Positions 1-5,931 of a DNA stretch of 5,950 bases are shown one piece after another. Under the pieces are notes generated by a model that ran no database searches, was not told the origin of the DNA, and saw nothing but the letters and a program-made list of their open reading frames with translations. The number at the start of each line of letters is the position of its first letter. Within the stretch, counting starts at the first letter, position 1. The DNA is from CAZKCK01 sp964552325 (GTDB lineage Bacteria > Bacteroidota > Bacteroidia > Bacteroidales > TTA-H9). Where the stretch lies: assembly GCA_964552325.1 (NCBI GenBank), contig CAZKHA010000204.1, positions 1 to 5,950 on the forward strand, written 5' to 3'. A program made the translations under genes and the position numbers.

Positions 1-36
1 ATTAAAGACTTTATAGGAGAATCAAAATGGTTTTAA

Positions 37-44
37 TAATTTTG
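37..44 (+). promoter_or_regulatory. Candidate Bacteroidota -7 promoter element for the beta-propeller gene
   Basis: TAATTTTG matches the Bacteroidota -7 consensus TAnnTTTG and ends 37 bases before the ATG at 82. Transcription would start near 51, giving a leader of about 30 bases. The -33 side is weak: only a TTTA-like run at about 10-13 lies at a reasonable distance (23-base spacer), and no clear TTG is seen. The region is AT-rich, so a chance match is possible. Confidence 0.45.
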
Positions 45-81
45 CATACAATTAGGGTTGTAAACATCTCAATCAAAAATC

Positions 82-1659
82 ATGAAATACCTCCTTCTAT
101 TCTTTTCTTTATTTTTTGTTCATCAACTATTTGCGCAAAAAGAACAGCTCAAAAAAACGGATACTTTAACCATCGGCATAAATAACCAAAGTAAGCAATC
201 AATAAAAGGCTTACAGCACACATTTAGAGCTGATCTTATGGATGTTAAGGTTGATTCGCTAAACGATTTGTTGATTGTAAGGAGCGGCAAGTACACCGAC
301 GGCAACACGGGTGAGATATTTACTACCGTGTTTAAACCTGATAGCATGGTAAAAGTTTGGGGAGCCAAGTCAAAGCGCACAACGGGTGACATCTTGATAC
401 AGAATGGTTTGCTTTATGAATTGGGCGCTAAAGGCATTGTGGCACGAAAAACCATGACCGATAGCGTGCTTTGGCAAGTAGCAAGCGATGGATATGTGTT
501 TCTTCGTAAACAGGCGGTTTTCTTGATTTGTGATGGGCCAAACAGGGCTACTTTCGGCAAGGCTTTGCCAAATTTTAAGTGTGTGGATGCGCAGAATGGA
601 AGCATACGCTGGAGCGCTTCCATCAACTTTGATAAAGGTTGGTTAGCTTTTGAGCCTATAAACGATTCGCTTTACGCTATCATAGCCGAAGGTTTGGCTG
701 TGTTTCACATAAACAAAGGGCTCTTGTGGTATCGTCCGTTTGCAACTACTGCAATAGGAAACTATTTCAGCAACCCAAACCTTTATGGTTATCTATCCAA
801 CCAAAAAAACTACATATTCCCGGCTCCTTATGTAAGAGGTATGTGTGAGTTCTGGAACCTTTCTTCCAAAATTGCGCATGATAGTTGTTTTGTGTATTGT
901 ACCACTATTCACGAGCTAGCTTGCTATAACCTCTTCACAGGCCAAAAAATTTGGTTTAAGGATTTTGACGACTTACCTGTATCACATTCCAATCTGCAAG
1001 TAATTGATAGCCTTCTAATTCAAATCGATTGCGGTTTTGCTCATTTCGAAAGTGGAAGAGGACTTTATGGCAGGGCTTGTTTACGTGCATTCAACAAGCT
1101 TACGGGTAAACTAAGCTATGAAAAACCAATTGGCGAAAAAACTGATTTTGTCAATGAAGCAATGTATGTTCCCTGGTATGGTAGCTTATATTTGATTCTA
1201 CAAAACCGCATCCAAAGTTATAATCCCAAGAACGGATACAAGGTGGTTGAAAACGTGATTGACAACTATTCAACCAAAGGCATTTTTGGTTTCAGGGATA
1301 ACTTAGGCTGGTATAAAGATTCTGATGGCAGGTTTAAAGCTTTGAATCAAAAGTCGAACACCCTTTATTTAACCGCTAAAGCCGGAGTAAGCATCGAATT
1401 TGACAAGGATTTAAACTTTAACCGTTATTATGGCCTAAACGATATTTATTATCCCATTTGTTCCTTAAACGAACAATCGATTATGGTTAATAAGACGGGC
1501 TTATACCTTGTTGATAGCCTGGGCACAACAATTTCAAGCATACCAAGGGCCCTGAGTGGATTCTATGAAACAAAAGCTTATATTGTTCTTGTTGATTACA
1601 AATTGAATGCCCTAACACTCATTGCCAAACAAGACATCTTGGGCCGTAAACCCGATTAA
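82..1659 (+). CDS. Secreted PQQ-like beta-propeller repeat protein, function unknown
   Basis: I do not recognise a named family. Residues 1-18 form a Sec signal peptide: K2, a hydrophobic core (YLLLFFSLFFV), and a likely cleavage after A18 in LFA|Q. There is no lipobox Cys and no later membrane segment, so the mature protein of about 507 residues should be periplasmic or secreted. Several segments fit the PQQ/quinoprotein-like propeller blade pattern (hydrophobic strand, then Asp/Asn-x-x-x-G-x-hydrophobic-x-Trp): CVDAQNGSIRW at 167-177, CYNLFTGQKIWF at 281-292, AFNKLTGKLSYEK at 336-348 and SYNPKNGYKVV at 379-389. Short 'DSLL/DSLY' strands (about 58-64, 195-199, 309-313) precede some blades. 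The blades are divergent and I see no PQQ-binding or catalytic site, so a structural, binding or scaffold role is as likely as an enzyme. There is no C-terminal type IX sorting domain or peptidoglycan-binding tail. The gene is alone on its strand, with its own promoter and a downstream hairpin, and converges on hutI. The ATG at 82 is chosen because it starts exactly at the signal peptide. Confidence 0.85.
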   Translation: MKYLLLFFSLFFVHQLFAQKEQLKKTDTLTIGINNQSKQSIKGLQHTFRADLMDVKVDSLNDLLIVRSGKYTDGNTGEIFTTVFKPDSMVKVWGAKSKRTTGDILIQNGLLYELGAKGIVARKTMTDSVLWQVASDGYVFLRKQAVFLICDGPNRATFGKALPNFKCVDAQNGSIRWSASINFDKGWLAFEPINDSLYAIIAEGLAVFHINKGLLWYRPFATTAIGNYFSNPNLYGYLSNQKNYIFPAPYVRGMCEFWNLSSKIAHDSCFVYCTTIHELACYNLFTGQKIWFKDFDDLPVSHSNLQVIDSLLIQIDCGFAHFESGRGLYGRACLRAFNKLTGKLSYEKPIGEKTDFVNEAMYVPWYGSLYLILQNRIQSYNPKNGYKVVENVIDNYSTKGIFGFRDNLGWYKDSDGRFKALNQKSNTLYLTAKAGVSIEFDKDLNFNRYYGLNDIYYPICSLNEQSIMVNKTGLYLVDSLGTTISSIPRALSGFYETKAYIVLVDYKLNALTLIAKQDILGRKPD

Positions 1660-1700
1660 ACTTCGCTGCAATTGTCAATATTTTTACAAGCAAAGGCAGG

Positions 1701-1733
1701 TTTAGGCCAAGCTTTAAGCGGCCTAAAGCTTTT
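1701..1733 (+). terminator. Hairpin between convergent genes, possible terminator
   Basis: TTTAGGCC (1701-1708) is the exact reverse complement of GGCCTAAA (1720-1727). An inner GCT/AGC pairing can form in the 11-base loop, and a short run of four T (1730-1733) follows. The hairpin starts 41 bases after the stop of the beta-propeller gene and 23 bases beyond the stop of hutI on the other strand. The T-run favours termination of the + strand transcript. The - strand side has no T-run, so bidirectional action is doubtful. A second, mutually exclusive 8-base stem overlaps it: AAGCTTTA 1709-1716 with TAAAGCTT 1724-1731. Confidence 0.5.
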
Positions 1734-1749
1734 GTGCGGCTTAGTTGAA

Positions 1750-3006
1750 TTAGAATACAACTTTTCCGTTCAGTATCACATGCTTAACCTTATTGCTACC
1801 ATATGCATAGGGCATAAACTCGAGTGTTGAAATGGGCTTTGTAATAAACACATTTGCTTTTTTACCAATAGCAATGCTTCCGACTTGGTCACTCAGTCCC
1901 ATAGCATAAGCCGTGTTTAGCGTTGTGGCATTAATGGCCTCATTGGGAGTTAACCTATAATTGATACAAGCCATCGATAGTATGAGTTGCATATTGCCCG
2001 AAGGCGATGATCCTGGGTTAAAATCGCTTGCAAATGCCACAGGCAAGCCAGCTTCTATCATTTTTCGTGCGGGTGAATGCACCATATTCAAGAAAAAGGC
2101 TGCGCCCGGCAAAACCGTTGGCATGGTCTCGCTGCCCATCAAACATTCTATTTCCTCTTGACCCGTAAATTCTAAATGGTCAACCGATAACGCATTGTAT
2201 TTAACCCCAACCTGTATTCCACCCGAATAATCCAATTCGTTGGCATGGATTTTTGGTCGAAGCCCATATTTCATTCCTGCCATCAGAATCCGATCGGTTT
2301 GTTCAACGGTAAAGAAACCACGGTCGCAGAACACATCTATATAATCAGCCAAATCCTCAGAGGCTACCAAGGGTATCATTTCATTTAAAATCAAATCAAC
2401 ATATTCATCCTGCCGTCCCTTGTAATCGGCTGGCACGGCATGGGCGCCCAAAAAAGTCGATTTTATGGTTAAAGGGCTCAGCTCTTTCAATTTTTTGATA
2501 ACCCGCAGCATCTTCAATTCATCTTGGGTCGATAAACCGTAACCGCTTTTAATCTCAACGGCACCTGTACCATAAGCAATTATCTCTTCCAAGCGAGGCA
2601 AGGCTTCATCAATCAACTGTTGTTCGGTATATTGAGCCAATTTTTTGGCCGAATTCAATATCCCTCCTCCCCTTTTGGCAATTTCTTCGTACGAAAGCCC
2701 TTTAATTTTATCCACATACTCCAACTCACGGCTTCCGGCATACACCAAATGCGTGTGCGAATCGCAAAACGAAGGGAAAACCATGCCTTGGTTGGCATCA
2801 AGCAACTGATGGGTTAGTGGCTGTGAAACAATTAATTGATAGTCTTCATCTCCCATCCGTCCAAAAGCCTTTATCGTATCATCTTCTACTAAAAGCCAGG
2901 CATCCTTTAGGGTTTCAAGGGTATCCATAGCTTTTCCGGCCGACCAAACGCGCTGACCATCATCAATTTGCACAAGCTCTTTTATATTGGTAATTAAAAG
3001 TGACAT
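1750..3006 (-). CDS. hutI: Imidazolonepropionase
   Basis: HutI (EC 3.5.2.7) opens the ring of 4-imidazolone-5-propionate to N-formimino-L-glutamate, the third step of cytosolic histidine degradation. The protein has 418 residues, typical of the family, and is an amidohydrolase-superfamily TIM barrel. Metal ligands can be read as H84 and H86 in SHTHLVYAGSRE, H254 in KIHANEL, and D328 in ASDFNPGSSP. Other family active-site residues are also present: R93 (AGSRE), Y156 (KSGYGL), H189 (LGAHAVP), E257 and H277 (VDHLEF). Their spacing fits Bacillus subtilis HutI as I remember it, shifted by four or five. The C-terminus (GSIAIGKKANVFI...NGKVVF) is the usual small beta-sandwich. The frame stays open 20 codons upstream to 3066, but the start at 3006 (MSLLITNIKEL) is preferred: it gives the normal family N-terminus, and the longer reading would run through the predicted -7 promoter element. 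No hutH, hutU, hutG or formimidoyltransferase gene is nearby. An intact, functional enzyme is expected. Confidence 0.96.
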   Translation of the reverse strand: MSLLITNIKELVQIDDGQRVWSAGKAMDTLETLKDAWLLVEDDTIKAFGRMGDEDYQLIVSQPLTHQLLDANQGMVFPSFCDSHTHLVYAGSRELEYVDKIKGLSYEEIAKRGGGILNSAKKLAQYTEQQLIDEALPRLEEIIAYGTGAVEIKSGYGLSTQDELKMLRVIKKLKELSPLTIKSTFLGAHAVPADYKGRQDEYVDLILNEMIPLVASEDLADYIDVFCDRGFFTVEQTDRILMAGMKYGLRPKIHANELDYSGGIQVGVKYNALSVDHLEFTGQEEIECLMGSETMPTVLPGAAFFLNMVHSPARKMIEAGLPVAFASDFNPGSSPSGNMQLILSMACINYRLTPNEAINATTLNTAYAMGLSDQVGSIAIGKKANVFITKPISTLEFMPYAYGSNKVKHVILNGKVVF

Positions 3007-3033
3007 AGGAAGATTTATTATAAAAAATTGCCA

Positions 3034-3067
3034 CAAAAGTATGAAATTGATTGGCGTAGTAAGCAAA
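3034..3067 (-). promoter_or_regulatory. Bacteroidota-type promoter for hutI
   Basis: Read on the - strand, TTTG (3067-3064) is followed by a 22-base spacer and then TACTTTTG (3041-3034). This matches the -33 TTG and -7 TAnnTTTG elements recognised by the Bacteroidota primary sigma factor. Transcription should begin near 3027, leaving a leader of about 20 bases before the ATG at 3006. No good Shine-Dalgarno sequence precedes that ATG, which is normal for the phylum. Confidence 0.62.
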
Positions 3068-3155
3068 AAGCATCACCTTACAACAAGTAATCCGTCACCA
3101 CCTTTGCCTTACAAGGCTTATAAATCACAGATTCCGGTACCTTTATCTTTATTTT

Positions 3156-3231
3156 GGGCGTGCCCCTTTGGGTCGGGCTATCGCTTCAAGTCCTCGCTAC
3201 GCTCCGGGCTTTCCGCTACTATCCCTCACGC
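3156..3231 (+). repeat. 76-base GC-rich structured intergenic repeat element
   Basis: This block is visibly richer in GC than its AT-rich flanks and has nested inverted repeats. The ends are complementary: GCGTG at 3158-3162 and CACGC at 3227-3231. A 5' hairpin can form from GCCC (3162-3165) with GGGC (3175-3178), or from CCC with GGG (3170-3172). A central hairpin pairs AAGTCC (3188-3193) with GGGCTT (3206-3211) around a 12-base loop. The centre pairs fully only as + strand RNA (one G-U wobble); the - strand copy has a C-A mismatch. From memory, elements with the same conserved ends (a GGGCGTGCCC-like start, GGTCGGGCTAT, and an ATCCCTMACGC-like end) recur between genes across Bacteroidota. 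I cannot confirm a copy number because only one copy is in this window. It lies between, and apparently outside, the predicted hutI and purB transcripts. Strand is given as drawn; true orientation is unknown. Alternatives are a REP-like mobile palindrome, a small structured RNA, or a nucleoid-protein binding site. Confidence 0.6.
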
Positions 3232-3266
3232 TGTTCCTCCTCCAAACCAAATTCTTTCTCCATTTC

Positions 3267-3297
3267 TTGAAGGTTACAGCATATAAACGTAAATTTG
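3267..3297 (+). promoter_or_regulatory. Bacteroidota-type promoter for the purB operon
   Basis: TTG at 3267-3269, a 20-base spacer and TAAATTTG at 3290-3297 match the -33/-7 consensus of the phylum. Transcription should begin near 3304, about 20 bases ahead of the purB ATG at 3327. This helps rule out the longer open frame that starts at 3168. The promoter begins 35 bases after the structured repeat ends, so the repeat would not be in the purB leader. Confidence 0.62.
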
Positions 3298-3326
3298 CAC
3301 TCATAAATGTACGCATCCACAAAACC

Positions 3327-4682
3327 ATGGAATTAAGCCCTTTAAACGCTGTTTCGCCCATCGATGGGCGGTATTATGCAAAAACCAAGGTCCTTTCGGC
3401 CTATTTTTCGGAAGAAGCTCTTATTAAGTATCGCCTAAAAGTTGAAGTTGAATATTTTATAGCCTTGTGTAGGCTCCCGCTTCCGCAATTAAAGTCGTTC
3501 GATCGCAAGCATTTCACGGTATTACGTTCTATTTACCAAAACTTTAACAGCCACGATGCACAACAGGTAAAAGCCATCGAAAAGGTTACCAACCACGATG
3601 TTAAAGCCGTTGAATACTTTATTCGTGATAAATTTGATGTTTTGGGCCTTGAAACATTTAAAGAGTTCATTCATTTTGGGCTTACATCGCAAGACATCAA
3701 CAACACCGCTCAGCCCATGGCCTTTGGCGATGCACTAAAGGCATGCATTATTCCCGAGCTTGAAGAAGTTTTAGAAGACCTCAAACAGAAAGCTTTTGAC
3801 TGGAAAGCAATTCCCATGCTTGCGCGCACCCATGGGCAACCCGCTTCACCTACCCTGCTCGGCAAAGAGTTTTTTGTGTTTGTTGAACGCATCCAAAAAC
3901 AAATCCGAACCCTTAAATACTTACCCATTTCGGGTAAATTTGGTGGTGCCACGGGCAATCTAAACGCACATTATACGGCCTATCCCGAAATTGATTGGAT
4001 TGAATTTGCCAACACCTTTCTTGAATCTTCGCTGGGCATTGAGCGGCAGCAAACTACCACACAAATTGAACATTACGATGATTTGGCTGCCCTCTTCGAT
4101 AATCTACGCCGCATCAACACCATTTTGATTGACCTAAGCCGCGATATCTGGGCCTATATTTCGATGGATTATTTTAAGCAAAAGATTAAAAAAGACGAGG
4201 TTGGCAGCTCGGCCATGCCGCATAAGGTTAACCCCATCGACTTCGAGAATGCCGAAGGTAACCTTGGCCTAGCCAATGTAGTATTTGAGCATCTTTCAGC
4301 TAAGTTGCCCATTAGCAGGCTACAACGCGATTTAACGGACAGCACGGTTACCCGAAACATTGGCCTGCCTTTGGCTTATTCGTTAATAGCCTTCAATTCT
4401 CTTAAAAACGGCCTTAACAAACTGATATTAAACGAAGAAAAACTGGCGCTTGACCTTGAGAACAATTGGGCCGTTGTAGCCGAGGCCATTCAAACCATTT
4501 TACGTCGCGAAAACTATCCCAATCCCTACGATGCGCTAAAACAGCTCACTAGGACCAGCAAGCCCATCGATAAAGCCATGCTGCATGCATTTATTGCCCA
4601 GCTATCGGTTGCGGATAGTGTTAAAAATGAATTGCTTGCTTTAAGCCCACATACCTACACCGGTATTTTTGATGCCCTATGA
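3327..4682 (+). CDS. purB: Adenylosuccinate lyase
   Basis: PurB (EC 4.3.2.2) removes fumarate in two steps of purine synthesis: SAICAR to AICAR, and adenylosuccinate to AMP. It acts in the cytosol, as a homotetramer in characterised members. The product has 451 residues, close to Escherichia coli PurB (456), and strongly resembles that type along its whole length: MELSPLNAVSPIDGRYY at the N-terminus, TNHDVKAVEYF with H90, RTHGQPASPT with the catalytic-type H169, and the fumarase/aspartase-superfamily signature GSSAMPHKVNP at 293-303. That signature carries the serine pair S294/S295 on the mobile loop and is followed by IDFENAEGNLGL and LQRDLTDSTV. The frame is open upstream to a TTG at 3168, but those 53 extra residues translate the structured repeat and the promoter and have no place in the family. 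The ATG at 3327 gives the conserved N-terminus. It is the first gene of a probable three-gene unit; its TGA overlaps the next ATG. No PurR or riboswitch signal is seen. Confidence 0.97.
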   Translation: MELSPLNAVSPIDGRYYAKTKVLSAYFSEEALIKYRLKVEVEYFIALCRLPLPQLKSFDRKHFTVLRSIYQNFNSHDAQQVKAIEKVTNHDVKAVEYFIRDKFDVLGLETFKEFIHFGLTSQDINNTAQPMAFGDALKACIIPELEEVLEDLKQKAFDWKAIPMLARTHGQPASPTLLGKEFFVFVERIQKQIRTLKYLPISGKFGGATGNLNAHYTAYPEIDWIEFANTFLESSLGIERQQTTTQIEHYDDLAALFDNLRRINTILIDLSRDIWAYISMDYFKQKIKKDEVGSSAMPHKVNPIDFENAEGNLGLANVVFEHLSAKLPISRLQRDLTDSTVTRNIGLPLAYSLIAFNSLKNGLNKLILNEEKLALDLENNWAVVAEAIQTILRRENYPNPYDALKQLTRTSKPIDKAMLHAFIAQLSVADSVKNELLALSPHTYTGIFDAL

Positions 4683-5548
4683 GAGTAAGCGGGTTTACCA
4701 TCGTTCGGAATGCCATTAAATTTGACTACCCCGTTGTGGAAGCCATCCAGTCGGTGCTGCCGATTTGTGACGAATTTATAGTCTTGATTGGAAATTCGGA
4801 TGATGATACCGTTGATTTGATTAAGCGTATCGATTCACCTAAAATCAAAATACACCACTCAGTTTGGGACGATTCGCTGCGCAAAGGTGGACGCGTTTTG
4901 GCCGTTGAAACCGACAAAGCCTTTAAACTGATTGATAAAGAAAGCGATTGGGCTTTTTATATCCAAGCCGATGAAGTCTTGCACGAAAAATACCATGGCA
5001 GCCTCCTCAACGATATGCAAACATATATAAGCAATCCGAAAGTTGAAGGCATACTGCTCAATTACAAGCATTTTTATGGTTCCTATGATTTTGTTGGCGA
5101 TTCGCGCCGATGGTACCGTAAAGAAGTTCGGATTGTACGCAACAATTCATCCGTTACCTCCTTTCGCGATGCACAAGGATTCCGGTACAATGGCCGGTTG
5201 ATACGGGTAAAAGCCTCCAAAGCCTATATGTACCATTATGGCTGGGTAAAATCGCCCGAGAAACAGCAAGAAAAGCAAAAAGCTTTCCATAAACTTTGGC
5301 ACGACGATGAATGGGTGGAACAAAAAACCGGAAACACCAATGCATTTGATTATGGCGAAATCGATTCCTTGGTATTGTTCAACAAAACCCACCCCCTGCC
5401 CATGCTACAACGCATTGCGGAGAAAAACTGGCATTTTGATTTCGATCCCACCAAAAAGAACTTTGGGCTAAAAAACTGGTTTTTGCATATGGTAGAACGC
5501 TATACAGGATGGCGTATTGGCGAATATAAAAACTACCGATTGACATAG
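4679..5548 (+). CDS. Glycosyltransferase family 2-like protein
   Basis: This is a 289-residue soluble protein with the N-terminal fold signature of family-2 (GT-A) glycosyltransferases. MRVSGFTIVRNAIKFDYPV begins the first beta strand, and DEFIVLIGNSDDDTVDLI (31-48) gives the nucleotide-binding strand and acidic loop. FYIQADEVLHE (93-103) places the D98-E99 pair where the DxD-like metal/sugar-nucleotide motif lies. RWYRKEVRIVR, HYGWVKSPEKQQEK (186-199) and the C-terminal TGWRIGEYKNY (276-286) are further landmarks I associate with a Bacteroidota group of these proteins. There is no signal peptide or transmembrane helix, so it should act at the cytosolic face, probably adding a sugar to a surface glycolipid or polysaccharide. 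Donor and acceptor cannot be read from the sequence. Its ATG overlaps the purB TGA (ATGA, 4679-4682) with no recognisable ribosome-binding site, which points to translational coupling. No other envelope-sugar gene is in the window. Confidence 0.88.
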   Translation: MRVSGFTIVRNAIKFDYPVVEAIQSVLPICDEFIVLIGNSDDDTVDLIKRIDSPKIKIHHSVWDDSLRKGGRVLAVETDKAFKLIDKESDWAFYIQADEVLHEKYHGSLLNDMQTYISNPKVEGILLNYKHFYGSYDFVGDSRRWYRKEVRIVRNNSSVTSFRDAQGFRYNGRLIRVKASKAYMYHYGWVKSPEKQQEKQKAFHKLWHDDEWVEQKTGNTNAFDYGEIDSLVLFNKTHPLPMLQRIAEKNWHFDFDPTKKNFGLKNWFLHMVERYTGWRIGEYKNYRLT

Positions 5549-5575
5549 ACATCACTTTTAAAGGAACCATTTAGT

Positions 5576-5911
5576 ATGAAAGATGTACAATGCCCTAGCT
5601 GCCAGCAATTGCTCCCAATCACGCTTAATGCACTAAATACGTGTAGCCTGTGTGGTTCCAGTTTTTATGTGTACCGCGATGGGCAAATTATTGAAATCGA
5701 AAATTCAAATCCTACGACTCAACCAACACATAAACATTTAAAGCCCAGCCCCAAAGTTGATGTAGCTAAATGCACGCTTTGTGAGCATTGCCTCAAAAAA
5801 TGCCCTCAAAAAGCTGTTTATAAACGCGATGGACTAATACTGATTGATACCGCCAAATGCAATAATTGCCGCAAATGCCCGACCATCTGCCCCGAAAACG
5901 CAATAAATTAG
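5576..5911 (+). CDS. Zinc-ribbon-like plus 2[4Fe-4S] ferredoxin-domain protein
   Basis: This is a 111-residue cytosolic protein with twelve cysteines in two modules. Residues 6-26 form a Cys4 knuckle pair (CPSC at 6-9, CSLC at 23-26), typical of a small zinc ribbon or rubredoxin-like metal site. A polar, Pro/Thr/Lys-rich linker (about 43-60) follows. Residues 66-105 carry two classic 4Fe-4S motifs, CTLCEHCLKKCP (C66, C69, C72, C76) and CNNCRKCPTICP (C95, C98, C101, C105), as in bacterial 8Fe ferredoxins, with the usual internal duplication. The role is presumably electron transfer; the partner is unknown, and the Cys4 site may serve docking or regulation. The alternative is that all twelve cysteines bind iron. 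It starts 27 bases after the glycosyltransferase stop with no promoter of its own visible, so it is probably the last gene of the purB unit. AAAGGA about ten bases ahead of the ATG is one of few Shine-Dalgarno-like sequences here. Confidence 0.87.
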   Translation: MKDVQCPSCQQLLPITLNALNTCSLCGSSFYVYRDGQIIEIENSNPTTQPTHKHLKPSPKVDVAKCTLCEHCLKKCPQKAVYKRDGLILIDTAKCNNCRKCPTICPENAIN

Positions 5912-5931
5912 AAAACCGTTGCTTCCTTTCC

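Larger units (their letters stand above)
3007..3326. other. Divergent intergenic region between hutI and purB
   Basis: This 320-base spacer contains no supported gene. From left to right it holds the hutI promoter (3034-3067, - strand) and a stretch of about 90 bases with little structure apart from a short palindrome, GCCTTACAAGGC, at 3106-3117. A tandem CTTTAT pair (3141-3152) directly abuts the structured repeat at 3156-3231, and the purB promoter follows at 3267-3297. An open frame in the purB phase runs through the repeat from a TTG at 3168, but it is explained by the repeat itself and not by conserved protein sequence. Confidence 0.8.

Noticed and set aside
3007..3066. Upstream in-frame start for hutI at 3066, adding 20 hydrophobic residues that mimic a signal peptide
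   Set aside because: HutI is a cytosolic enzyme, the extension is not family-like, and it would translate across the predicted -7 element. The ATG at 3006 gives the normal N-terminus.
3106..3117. Palindrome GCCTTACAAGGC as a possible operator
   Set aside because: A usable stem is only four or five bases with a tiny loop, and nothing nearby identifies a cognate regulator. This is expected by chance in AT-rich spacer.
3138..3151. Two near-matches to the -7 element (TACCTTTA, TATCTTTA) just upstream of the repeat, which could drive an RNA from it
   Set aside because: Both lack the final G of TAnnTTTG and neither has a TTG at the right distance upstream. I treat them as part of the AT-rich CTTTAT flank.
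3156..3231. The repeat as an intrinsic terminator or a purB riboswitch
   Set aside because: No T-run follows on either strand, it is not at a gene 3' end, and the purB promoter lies downstream of it, so it would not be in the purB leader.
2987..3286. Open frame of about 99 codons on the + strand across the hutI/purB spacer
   Set aside because: It overlaps the hutI 5' end, the promoter and the structured repeat. Its composition is repeat-derived, it has no promoter of its own, and no protein features are visible.
5147..5392. Antisense open frames inside the glycosyltransferase gene
   Set aside because: The + strand frame is clearly coding with recognisable motifs. The antisense frames show no family-like features and are typical shadows.
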